From Rhizophagus clarus (Eukaryota; Glomeromycota; Glomeromycetes; Glomerales; Glomeraceae): DNA of 64,000 nucleotides. The notes beneath the pieces were generated by a model. The model saw only the letters and a program-made list of their open reading frames with translations, did not search any database and had not been told where the DNA came from. Below are positions 11,885-23,376 of the stretch, piece by piece (positions within the stretch are counted from its first letter, which is position 1; each line of letters starts with the position of its first letter). Where the stretch lies: assembly GCA_015698045.1 (NCBI GenBank), contig BLAL01000324.1:580501-644500 (forward strand), given 5' to 3'. A program made the position numbers and the translations under genes.

Positions 11885-14800
11885 AATTGGCGATAGTATG
11901 TTTTTGACCGACAAATTATTGGCGATCATTTTCCAAATTAATGTACTTTTTCACTTAATTTGGAAATTGTTGTGCGATCTTCAAGCATTTTTTCATGGAA
12001 GTGGAAATGCGCAATGTGAACTTTAAAGTTGAAATTTATATAGCTATTTAATTGCAATATGCAATGCAATAGCAATGCAATAGCAATGCATATGCATATG
12101 CATATGCATATGGTTATTGCCATAGCGACAGTATATCTATCTATATGCTATTTTTTTAAAAAATAAAAGAAATGATTATTTGTATTATGCTATATTGCAT
12201 CTTTTGATATCATTAGAATAAAATTGCAAATTAAGCTCTCCTATGCCACTTTTGTTGTTAATTATATTTAACCATCAAGTAAACGATTTTGCTGCAAAAA
12301 ATTAATTTTGTCGATCATAACACAGGTAAAAAAAATTGATTTTGTCGATCATAACACAGGTAAAAAAAAAAGCCGATCATTTAAAATAGTCACTATTAGT
12401 AAATTGTTTTACAGTAAAAAAACTATTTTTTTTTGATCGTTTTTAATGAAAAAAACAAATGATTTTTTATATCATTTTTAATAAAAAAATGTTTTATTTT
12501 GCAAATAGTTTCAATAAGAAAAAAAAAATTTTTTTTAATTATTTTTAATAAAAACGATTTTTAATCATTTGTTTTTTCTAATTATTTTTTAAATGATTTC
12601 CTTTTAGTCATTATAATAAAAAACAATTCAATAGTTTTTAAAAATATTTATATGAAAAAATCGAGTTCAACGGCTTTTTTTAAAATCATTTTTAATTAAA
12701 AAGAACAAATTTTTCTTAATCATTTTCAATTAAAAACACATTTTTTTTAATTATTTTCAATTAAAGAAAAAAATTTCTTTTTTTAATCATTTTCAAATAA
12801 AAAAAAAATTCTGTTATTGATTTTGACGGTAATAAAAAGTAGACCTTAACAATTTTCTTAAAATCATTTAATAGAAAATCTGATTTTAACGGGTTTTTAA
12901 AATAATTTTATTGATTTTTTATTAATCGTTTAATAAAATAAACTCCAATAAAACATTAAAAGTACGGTTTAAAAACACTTTTTAACGTTATTTTAAAATG
13001 AAGTTTTTTTTTAAGCGGTTAATTAAATCAAAAATGCTTTTTTTAAGTGTTTAATTAAATCAAAACCGATTTTTTTTAAGCATTTAATTAAATCAAAACC
13101 GCTTTTTTTAAGCGGTTAATTAAATTAAAACCGCTTTTTTTAAGCGTTTAATTAAATCAAAACCGCTTTTTTTAAGCGTTTGATTAAATCAAAACCGCTT
13201 TTTTTAAGCGTTTGATTAAATCAAAACCGCTTTTTTTTAAGCATTTGATTAAATCAAAACCGCTTTTTTTTAAGCGTTTGATTAAATCAAAACCACTTTT
13301 TTTTAAGCGTTTGATTAAATCAAAACCACTTTTTTTTAAGCGTTTAATTTTAAAAGAAACGTTAAAATAAAGTTTTTTTTAAGCAGCTTAATTAAAAAAG
13401 TTAAAAACCACTTCTTTTAAGCAGCTTAATTTAAAAAACCACACATTTAATTTAAACGTTTCTTTTAAATTAAATGCATAAAAAAAAGCTTTTACTTTTA
13501 ATCAAACGCTTAAAAAAAAGCGTTTTTTTAAAATTACACCTAACAAAAAAGGTTTTTTTTTAATCAAACGTTTTAAAAAGGTGTTTTTTAATTAAACGCT
13601 TAAAAAAAGCGTTGTTTTTTTAATTAAACGCCTAAAAAAAGGCGATTTTTTTTAATTAAACGCCTTAAAAAAAAGGCGATTTTTTTTAATCAAATGCCTA
13701 AAGAAAAGGCGATTTTTTTAATCAAATGCCTAAAGAAAAGGCGATTTTTTTAATCAAATGCCTAAAGAAAAGGCGAGTTTTTTTAATTAAATGCCTAAAA
13801 AAAGCATTTTTTTTAATCAAACGCCTAAAGAAAAGGCATTGTTATTTATAATTAAACGCTTGAGAAAAAAGCGTATTTTTTTTTAATTAATCGCTTAAAA
13901 AAAAGCGTATTTTTTTTTAATTAACCGCTTAAAAAAAAGCGTTTTTTTTTAATCAAACCCTTAAAAAAGGCACTTTTTCTGATTAAACCGTCTAAAAAAA
14001 TGTTTTTTTAATCAAACGCCTAAAGAAAAGGCATTTTTTAAATTGAACGCTTAAAAAAAGCGTTTTCTTTTTAATCAAACGCTTAAAAAAGCGTTTTCTT
14101 TTTAATCAAACGCTTAAAAAAAGCGTTTTCTTTTTAATCAAACGCTTAAAAAAAGCGTTTTCTTTTTAATCAAACGCTTAAAAAAAGCGTTTTCTTTTTA
14201 ATCAAACGCTTAAAAAAAGCGTTTTCTTTTTAATCAAACGCTTAAAAAAAGCGTTTTCTTTTTAATCAAACGCTTAAAAAAAGCGTTTTCTTTTTAATCA
14301 AACGCTTAAAAAAAGCGTTTTCTTTTTAATCAAACGCTTAAAAAAAGCGTTTTCTTTTTAATCAAACGCTTAAAAAAAGCGTTTTCTTTTTAATCAAACG
14401 CTTAAAAAAAGCGTTTTCTTTTTAATCAAACGCTTAAAAAAAGCGTTTTCTTTTTAATCAAACGCTTAAAAAAAGCGTTTTCTTTTTAATCAAACGCTTA
14501 AAAAAAGCGTTTTCTTTTTAATCAAACGCTTAAAAAAAGCGTTTTCTTTTTAATCAAACGCTTAAAAAAAGCGTTTTCTTTTTAATCAAACGCTTAAAAA
14601 AAGCGTTTTCTTTTTAATCAAACGCTTAAAAAAAGCGTTTTCTTTTTAATCAAACGCTTAAAAAAAGCGTTTTCTTTTTAATCAAACGCTTAAAAAAAGC
14701 GTTTTCTTTTTAATCAAACGCTTAAAAAAAGCGTTTTCTTTTTAATCAAACGCTTAAAAAAAGCGTTTTCTTTTTAATCAAACGCTTAAAAAAAGCGTTT

Positions 14801-15513
14801 TCTTTTTAATCAAACGCTTAAAAAAAGCGTTTTCTTTTTAATCAAACGCTTAAAAAAAGCGTTTTCTTTTTAATCAAACGCTTAAAAAAAGCGTTTTCTT
14901 TTTAATCAAACGCTTAAAAAAGCGTTTTCTTTTTAATTAAACGCTTAAAAAAAGCGTTTTCTTTTTAATCAAACGCTTAAAAAAAGCGTTTTCTTTTTAA
15001 TCAAACGCTTAAAAAAAGCGTTTTCTTTTTAATCAAACGCTTAAAAAAAGCGTTTTTTTTCAATTAAACGCTTGAGAAAAAAGCGTTGTTTTTTTAATTA
15101 AACGATTAAAAAAGCGTATTTTTTTTAATTAAGCGCTCAGAAAAAGCGCTTTTTCCAATTAAACACTTAAAAAAGCGTTTCTTTAATTAATGCCCAAAAA
15201 AAGGCATTTTTTTGTAGTTATCGCCATTTTCAAATGGTGTACGCTATTTATTCGTGATTGAATATTCGAATACCAATATTCGTCTGATTTTCATCCATGT
15301 TTTGTTCAGTTTTCATCCAGTTTTTGTCCGGTTTTCAGTTTTCTTTTTTTTTTATTCAGATATATCTGCATACATCATTTTGAAAACGGTGATAAATGCC
15401 TAAAAAAAAGGCGTTTATAATTAATCAAACGCTTTAGCTTACTTTGCAATAAATATTTAAAATATATTTGTACTTGGGGGGGACGAAGTCCCCCCGCAAA
15501 CTGCATATTCTAG
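11885..15513 (+). mobile_element. Helitron-like non-autonomous element, copy 1
   Basis: This shares its whole layout with the copy at 30.5-32.8 kb. It starts AATTGGCGATAGTATG, carries a (GCATAT)n block near 12070-12110, a run of TTAATCATTTTTAAT inverted repeats, a long hairpin minisatellite, and the same 3' end. The 3' end is a perfect 8-bp hairpin (GGGGGGAC, loop GAA, GTCCCCCC; 15477-15495), 14 nt, then CTAG followed by T at 15510. A hairpin followed by CTRR and T is the Helitron 3' signature. The expected 5' TC is not evident, and no Rep/helicase is encoded. An autonomous relative elsewhere would be needed for movement. Confidence 0.6.
13010..15205. repeat. tandem array of ~32-bp hairpin units
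   Basis: The core (about 14041-15055) has some 30 nearly identical ~32-bp units with the palindrome AAACGCTT-AAAAA-AAGCGTTT and a spacer TTCTTTTTAATC. Flanking units diverge but keep pairing: CGCCT...AGGCG, TGCCT...AGGCA, and CGCTT...AAGCG in the opposite phase with TTTGATTAAATCAAA. There are no unique spacers, so this is a minisatellite and not a CRISPR array. It lies inside the Helitron-like element. Confidence 0.9.
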
Positions 15514-16855
15514 TTATATTAAGTACAATCAACATTTTCAATTTAAATGTAGTTGCCAGCTTGTGTAATATCAATCTCGCTTATTGTCTAATCAGAATAG
15601 GAATGAATGGTGCCAAGCAGAAATTGCATATCATTTAATAAAAAATTCTTAATTGTTTCAGAAGTGTTTCAAGAATTGCATTCAATATTTAACATCTTTG
15701 CAAGCATTTAAAATTTTTGACACAAATTAATGGAAATCACCTTTACGCATAATTTGCATTGCGTAACCTCAATAATTGCGATGCTATTGTTTATTTTACA
15801 TAGTTATTTTATCAAGAAACAAGTTAACATAGTCATAACAGGGAGTTGTAAATAATTGCACATGAAGCAATATCAAGAGATAAATTTTGAAATTATTTCC
15901 TATTGCATATATATTTTTTTGATTATTTAAATCACTGAAAAAAAGTTCATTTTACATTATTTTTAACATATAAAAAAAAAAAAAATCCAATATCAACTAT
16001 AATAAATTTGCGAAAAAAATTTTTCTAACTTAATAAAAAAAAATTCCATAAGGTTATTCTATACAAACGATTATTATCAATGTAAAAGTTACTATATAAT
16101 TTAGGTATACTGAAACAAACCATCTGAAACGATAGGTTCGTTAGACGACTGTAATCTTACTTTAATTAGTTCATTACGATTAACCTCGTTATTATATGCG
16201 TCTTATGCAAGCACTGAACATTTGTCGCATGATATGATATTCTAGTATAACAGATAAAAATGATTTAATATAACTTTATTATCAGATATTCATATAGTAA
16301 TATAGTACCTAGTGGTAAAAGTGTCAGGTGTTTTATGAATTTACTTTTACTACATCCTGAGTTTCAAACCGATAATTATTACGTTTGTGAATAAATTAGT
16401 TTTGTAAATTTTTACATTATATTATTTTCCAAAAGATCAGTGACTAAGCAATAGTTACGGAGCATTGCATTAAAGAGTAATTTAAATTCATTAATAGAAT
16501 AAGCACTTAATTAACTCTCTACAATATTGCTAATTAGCTATTCAACACTTTAATTGTTGCATACAATTATTTCGCTATTTTACTTAATCTTGAATATATT
16601 CTATTTTTATCTTGATGGTCGATATCTCTTATAAATTATAATATATTATTAATAGATTTATTAGATTTAACAAAATGAATGATTTGTACTGAGGGAATGA
16701 TTATGCCGTATAGATTATACCCGATCAAATAAACTGTAATATTTCACAATAGTACTAAAGCTTTATGGATAGTGCTGCAATTCAGTATAATATCAAAAGA
16801 GGTATCAGAAAAATTCGGAGATTGGAAGTTTTTAGTGCTATTAATTTTATATTTG
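15514..16855. other. intergenic sequence, no gene seen
   Basis: AT-rich sequence downstream of the Helitron-like terminus. No coding frame was supported. Confidence 0.5.
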
Positions 16856-17089
16856 TCAGGATACTAATATTTGGGACACAGCCTGAATAATTGTACTATT
16901 ATGTTTTTTCAACAAAAACAAAATACTTGCATATCTAAAGTACTGTACAAAAAGTAGAATCAGGTGAGAAATACTTTCACGGTAAGTGAAATTAGGTAAA
17001 GTTAAGATTATGATGGTCAGTTGCAAGGATGCCAACATCTCAGCTCTTTGTATAAAGGAATGCACATGATTGAATTCTCCTCTGGAAAC

Positions 17090-17405
17090 TTATGTTGACA
17101 ACCTACTACATTACCAGGAGCTCTCAGACTTTACTAGCAACTCGGAACGAGACTTTGGGGTGCAAGACTTGGTGAATAGACATCTGAAACGCACCTATAT
17201 TGACTGCTGCACACCTCTCGGGAACGAGCGCGAACAAGGAGGGAAAATCTACAAATCCATTGCACTTACCATTCTCTTTTCTAAAGTTCCTTGGCAATTT
17301 TGCTTCCTCCATAAAATTCTGGTCATTTACAACACTTTTCAATATTATGTGAAATGCTTTATGAATAGACCTATTGTCTTTAGCTTCAAAATACTCATTA
17401 CTCAT
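17090..17405 (-). pseudogene. unassigned protein fragment (minus strand)
   Basis: A minus frame of 93 codons (17405-17124) has normal amino-acid composition, with segments such as LPRNFRKENGKCNGF, FPSLFALVPERCAAV and MSIHQVLHPKVSFRV, and locally higher G+C than the flanks. It stops at a TGA, and a shifted frame continues a few codons (SESSW), which suggests a frameshift. The plus strand is also open over this stretch (17070-17456), but its composition is less protein-like. I do not recognise the family. A broken exon of a multicopy fungal gene or element is the most likely explanation. Confidence 0.35.
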
Positions 17406-17459
17406 ATTTCAAAATACTTTTCAATGACTCAGTTTTGGGAGTGGACATTGTATTAGAAA

Positions 17460-18739
17460 TTTAAAAGATTTTACATACACTATTTGTTTCTTAGAAGAAA
17501 TATTTGTCGATAAATAGAGAAGAGCACGTACATATATAAAAAAATAAATTAATCAGTTTATTAATTACGTTGTAATACATTAAATTAATTCCAAAAATAT
17601 AATTGATTTTTTTGTTAAATATTTAAATGCCGAAATCCATATTCGTAATGCTATAATTTCAATTTGGTATTCTGACGGTACCTAAACGTCTGGCTTTGGC
17701 TTTAAAGAAGAATTGAGAAAGTTCAGAATATATAATAATTCATTTTTGTGAACAATATTAAATCTGTGTAGTCTATTCATAGTAATACCTTGAGATTATC
17801 CTATTTAGACAGTAGGAATTATCGCAGCATTCTATCATATCATACTTTTTTATAGTATTTCTGATAAAAGAGAGACGAGTAGGCTGAATGTAATATTTAT
17901 TACATTGCAGAGGTGAATCGTTTGTGAAAAAAGTTTATCCGGAACGGGCGAGGTAAATAAACATTATTATTAGAGTATACTATTGCGCCATAAATAGTAA
18001 AAAAATTTATATTCTGAATATAACAACCCCACAGTAATTAATTATTCAAAGTCTGTAAAAGACATTGAAGTCTATATTATATTCTTATTATACTTTTAAA
18101 AACAATTAAAACAACAAACTTCTGTTTATTTATTTACAGATTCTAATATGATTGCTGCATATGTTACACTTTATCCTTTATGATTTTGCGAAATATAAAA
18201 CTCGTGAAATTTACATCATTTTGATCATTTGAGACTATGAATTCCGTTAAATATCCACCTTTACCAAAAAAAAAAACGTGAAATATAAAACACGAAACAT
18301 GATTCAACTCATTTTTTTACGTAATAGATTGATTATATTCCATGATCTCCAAACATAAAAAGCAGAGCAATTATTATATATACAGTACATATCAGTGAAT
18401 TTTCACGATGTCCATGCGCATCATTTTCCCAAATTTAATATAACAGATAATGAATTTTGCGCCGCTAATTCATAATTCCAGCAGAGGCTCCTATATAATA
18501 TTGGCAGAAATTACGATAATTTCACAGTTCATGTTAATATCTAGATCATGGTTTTTTCATCGGACACTATATTGCAGATGAGATTAAACATTATGTAGCA
18601 CAAAAGGACATGTAATAGACTAATAAAACGAAAAATAGTAATATTTTATTTAGAATGTTCTTTGTATTAGTTATATCCTAAAATTTAAGCCACTGCATTT
18701 AGGATTGTAAGATTATATATGACTCTTTACTCTAGAATG
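17460..18739. other. intergenic sequence, no gene seen
   Basis: AT-rich 3' flank of the membrane-protein gene. A 10-nt poly-A run occurs near 18268. Nothing else is supported. Confidence 0.5.
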
Positions 18740-19831
18740 TTAATATCGTTGCTTTTTTTGATGCTTATTTACTTTATGACGAATAAAAAAGATCATATTT
18801 AATAAGCCGAAATTTTCAGCTTCTTCCGAATCACTGAATTTTTTCTCAGCAGCATAATATAAAACTCTCGAAATGTAAATCATATTTAATGCTAATATTA
18901 ACTTCGTCCAATAATAGTCATTGCCAGAAAGGAGCGCCATGTTTAACATTTGGACTATTGGTGTCCAGAGGAATGTTATTGTAATGAGAAATTTACCAAA
19001 AATGGCTCCGATTACTTCAATAACTTTATCAACTATGGATATAAGAATTATAAATTAAGGTTACTTCATGTACATAAATGAAATAATCAATGTAATGCCA
19101 TACTTACTAAAATTTCTGATTTTCCGTGGAATACAATTTAAGTCAGATAAGAAAATACAAATTAAAGCACCAAGCAAAAAAATCGCGCCTAAAACTCCAG
19201 TTACTGCATGTATGTAGATGAAAGCATCTGTGAAGTTATCTTTTGGAATACTTCGAGTGTAAACCAGAAAACAAATATCGGAAAAGATATGACATAAATC
19301 GAGTACTAATGGGGATAACGTCAAATAAATGACGCTTAATGTGCCACCTTTTGTGTGCCAGTCAATATAATTGATTATGATCATAATAAAAACAATTCCA
19401 GCTATAACTCCAGTGAGGCCTGAAATCCAGAGGGGTGTTGCTAATCTTTCATGGTTTTTGTGAAATACTATACTTGGTAGAACAAAAAGAGATAGTAAAA
19501 AAAGAAAGTCATCAAAAGATCGTCTAATTTTAACAGGCAGTCCTCGTCTAATTTTAATGAATACTCGTCTAATTTTACCGATTATGCTGTTTTTAAATCG
19601 TATTATCTCTTGTTTTTCTATGTCTAATGAATCTCTTTCCAAATCTTCCTCTTCTTTTAGATCTTTCTCTTTAAATTCTTTAGTGCTAAATAAAAAAACT
19701 ATAAGAGTGGGAACAAGTGCATTAATTAATTGATCAAAAACGTCTGGTCTAGGATCATATTCGTCAGCAAAAGCCGAACCAAAGGATGACGAGAGAATAA
19801 TTCCAAAGAGAAGGTGTTTTAAATGGCCCAT
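18740..19831 (-). CDS. multipass membrane protein, two exons
   Basis: Exons 19831-19108 and 19032-18740 on the minus strand join through a GTAAGT donor and an ATAG acceptor (75-nt intron) to give 338 residues. I chose the ATG at 19831 because it opens a good signal peptide (MGHLKHLLFGIILSSSFGS, then AFA). Upstream in-frame codons are compositionally unlike coding sequence. After a first hydrophobic stretch (LINALVPTLIVFLFS) comes a charged loop rich in Lys/Glu/Arg (about residues 55-110). Then come about six membrane segments, including LWISGLTGVIAGIVFIMIII, SVIYLTLSPLVLDL, FIYIHAVTGVLGAIFLLGAL and, from exon 2, VIEVIGAIFGKFLITITF. The tail is basic. No known transporter motif was recognised. 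It resembles lineage-specific multipass proteins of Glomeromycotina. Confidence 0.75.
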
Positions 19832-21190
19832 TTTGTTAGATAGTTGTAACAGATAGTAGATAGATATATATATATATTGTGCATCATAAATCATAATATA
19901 AAGTCCTAACTGAATAATTTTTAATGAACACAACATTGTTCTTCCAAAAACAACTGTACAAAGAATTCATATTTATGATAAGTATTCTAACTTAGTAATT
20001 ACTTAGTAATTATCTTTGGTAATCTTCAATGAAAACTTTATGGTGTACAGAATAATAATAGTAATCAAATTTGTTTCAATATTATTTTGCTAAGTTTGTA
20101 GTTTGTACAGTCTAGAGAAATGTTACACTGCGTTGATTTCCGTTGCAAGGTTACCAAAAAAGGATAAAAAGGTGATATATTAATTTTCTTTATTTGAAAA
20201 AATAATAATGTTATTTATAAAATTTAAAACATATATTATTCATATAGTTAGTTTACTTTAGTTTGTAAATTATTCCATTTATTGTATGTTATATTACGAT
20301 ATTTACAATTTAATTTTAAAAAAATATTTAATGATATTATATTTATCAGTAATAATTTAAATTAAAATTAATTAAAAATATTGGATATTTGTAAATTTAG
20401 TTGGTAAGTTACAATATTTAATTTTGTTATATTTTATGGAATATTTATATGTAATTTAGATTAACTAATTTTTTTTATTCTTTAATGGATGCAAGTTATT
20501 TAATCTATTCTATTTTATATAATGTTCACATAAAAGTTAAAAATAAATTTTTAACGTTAATAATATAAACCGTAAGTCATTCAAATTATGACAAAATATT
20601 TAAGTAGTATGTTATAACTTACAAATTATATAGGTTTAACAGCTGATAACATTTATAATTTTACTGACATAATATAATTACTAAATTTCTTTTTAAAAAA
20701 TATTTAGGGAGTATGTTATCATTATGTTATTTACTAATTGGTTATATTTTAACGTATATATAATTTAACTAATAAATTTTTTTTCATTTAAAGAATATTT
20801 GATAATTTCATTTTAGATGGTATTAGGGATCGGAATCAATTCTATCAAAATCGAATTAATCGAAAATCGAATCGAATTTATACTCGATTATCGAATAAAA
20901 AATCGAAACTATAGTGCCGGCCCGAATTACAAGTTTTTGTAACATAAATTTGTGTTATAACGCAAATCCCATATTTAGTTTAGAATTGAATATCAATTGT
21001 TTGTGTGGTGTATGAAGACGAGTACTCGGATAACAGATAATACAAACCAGAAAGAACTCCGTCGATCATCATATATACATAAAGACTAAAAGCAGACTAG
21101 AAGCAGGTTATTCGTGGGAATGAAAATTGAATTATAAATATAGTATAAATCTAATAATGGGTCTTAATCTAATAATGGTCTTATTATGTA
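19832..21190. other. intergenic sequence, possible repeat end near 20825
   Basis: Very AT-rich. At 20825-20900 the sequence changes to TAGGGATCGGAATCAATTC followed by repeated ATCGAAT/ATCGAAAA motifs, which may mark the end of a dispersed element. The string TAGGGATCGGA recurs in inverse orientation near 6890. No gene seen. Confidence 0.4.
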
Positions 21191-21195
21191 TAGAA

Positions 21196-21447
21196 AAATG
21201 GTATCTCCTCCGTCGCACGAAGAATTCATAAATTTTGACGAAGTCGCTCTCTATAACTTTTTAGTGGATTGTAAACCAAGATATGAAATATATTTCAAAA
21301 AGATGAAAGATCAAGTAGCAATTTTATGATGTTAACTGAACAACGACGTCAAAGTGATCTTACAATTTTCCCGATGACGTCATTTTATTTATCGAAGAAC
21401 TAATCAAAGACAAGGAGGAGGTAGGGAATTATAACTTATAATGCTAA
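21196..21447 (+). pseudogene. frameshifted fragment of an unassigned multicopy ORF
   Basis: The plus strand begins with a clean coding stretch of about 43 codons (MVSPPSHEEFINFDEVALY, then NFLVDCKPRYEIYF). It then continues in a second frame (NFMMLTEQRRQSDLTIF) and in a third (DDVILFIEELIKDKEEVGN). Two small deletions therefore break what was one open frame. The composition is protein-like throughout. I recall similar ORFs as repeated in glomeromycete genomes but cannot name a domain. Confidence 0.5.
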
Positions 21448-23085
21448 AGCGACCAATAATTTACGATATCAATAAATATAATCGAACGTCAAAATATAGT
21501 GTACTACATATTATGTCGAACATAATGAACATAATTAGTTTTTTTACTAAGTAATTGAAAATATAATAAATCTCGCAGTTGATTATGACAGTTAAATCAG
21601 TGGAATTGGGCTTCGCCCACGTACACATGAATGCATGCGATAAATATTTTCTAACAGAAACGGTGTTAAAGTCGCAAAACGCTAAATATCCCCATTGATA
21701 AATGAGCTGCATAACAACGTTACCCCAAAATGATCCGCAAAAAATTTCAGTAAGGATTGAGGTCCGTGATTAGACCGATATCGCATATCGCAGAGTAATA
21801 GTTTTCTGGAAAGTTCGTACTATAGGATTTATTATTAACCTGATTGATAATAACAGTGGGAATGAAAATTGAATTATTAATACGGAATTAATCTCAAAAT
21901 GGGCCTCTTAATGTACCAAAATATGAATGAAACCTCATTTCTATCGGTTCAAGAATTCTAATTCTTCTAATCTCTGTAGATTCTTAAAAAATAAATATAA
22001 ACATCGGGAAGAATTTTTCCATCATTTTCCTTTGGTAGTCTCTTTGTCATTTATATTATTTTTTTTATAGTTAAAAAGTACGCCATATTATTAATATTTA
22101 TTCTAAATCAAGTAACTCGTTGTTCTACATATCTGGTATGCTATATTTAGAATTATAGTATTTAGGCGGGCATCCTTATTATCACATTATTGCCGATCAT
22201 TTTGCCGATCATTTACTCATCTATTCAATGTTATCACAAAAAAATTATTTTTTTTTTTTTTCTATATTTAAAACTGAGATGATTTTTTATTTGGTTATTT
22301 CAGAACTCAAAATAATCGAATTAGCAAATAATTAACGCATATATTAATTATTGAAAATTTTGGGCTAAAGCTCACTTTTTGATTATCACTGATTATTTTA
22401 TTCTTAAACACTTAACATATTTTGAAAGTTTCAGTTTTACCCGAGTTCTGTGGCTTTGGCCTGAAGCTTAACTGTTTAAAGTCAAATTAGCAGATGACCG
22501 GCATATATACGAATTATTAGAAATTCCGGTCTAAATCTAACTTTGAATCCACATTTTATTTACCACAATACTTTTATATTTAATTATTGATAACTCTAAT
22601 TAATGAATTAAATAATTAAATATAATTCTTAGAGCATTTGTGGTTTGTAAAGTTCGGATCCGTTGTTTGAACGGATATAGATAATTTGAACGATTTTCAA
22701 GATTAGATCTACGAATTTGAATAGCTTAGCAGATAATCGCTAAGCCAACGACCATTCATCTATGATGATCAAGTTTTAATAAATTACCTTTTGTAATGCT
22801 GTAATAATTGAATTTCGAGTTCGGATATCCAGATAAACGGATAATGGATATCCGAAGTGAAATTCTGTGTATAGTAAGTTTATTGCTATATGTAAAGTTA
22901 AAATAAAATTTAATTAAATCACCAATATTGTAAGGGATCTTTAAATATTTTTGTTTCAATTATTTACTCATAACCTTTGGTTACAATTTGATTGAATATT
23001 TAAACGGATACTCTAGCGGTTTGGGATGAGGCTTCGTAGTTAATGTGATATCACATATGTTTTAATCGGTAAATGATCGACATGT
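21448..23085. other. intergenic sequence with a short direct repeat
   Basis: GGGAATGAAAATTGAATTAT occurs at about 21118 and again at about 21858, bracketing the frameshifted ORF fragment. This could be a relic of a duplicated or inserted segment. The rest is AT-rich with no supported gene. Confidence 0.4.
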
Positions 23086-23240
23086 GATTGATCGGATCAA
23101 GATCCGATCACACTAAACATATTAGTTATAGTGCGGGCTATTGAGTTTCAAGATTGTATAAACACTAATTATAATGCAGGGTAATGATTTGTAATAAACA
23201 TATTAGTTATAATGCGTTTCAAAAACATATTAGTGATAAG
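23086..23240. promoter_or_regulatory. palindrome and short repeats upstream of the Ig-like membrane gene
   Basis: A perfect 9-bp inverted repeat, GATCGGATC-AA-GATCCGATC, lies at 23090-23109. It is followed by three to four copies of AACATATTAGTTATAATGCG-like units (about 23117-23235). The block sits 140-290 bp before the ATG at 23377, so a promoter role is possible, but this is inferred from position only. Confidence 0.35.
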
Positions 23241-23376
23241 GTTTCAAATTATTTTGTGAAATAATTTATAAAAAGAAACCGATACGTTTTTTGCCTTATA
23301 ATTTTCATTCTTCGAGTATTATTATTATTAAATGCGTTCCGTTTAAAGGATTAATTTCATGAAAAAATAATATAAG

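Noticed and set aside
11938-12123. 61-codon minus frames here and at 30562-30747 (CICICICIAIA-type)
   Set aside because: They come from the (GCATAT)n block that both Helitron-like copies share; no independent evidence of coding.
14041-15055. Regular ~32-bp palindromic repeats that look like a CRISPR array
   Set aside because: There are no unique spacers; the whole unit is repeated, the host is eukaryotic, and no cas genes are present. It is a minisatellite.
20825-20900. Terminal-repeat pair TAGGGATCGGA (20825) and TCCGATCCCTA (about 6887)
   Set aside because: The two are 14 kb apart with unrelated DNA between them, and no target duplication was found; possibly ends of two different elements.
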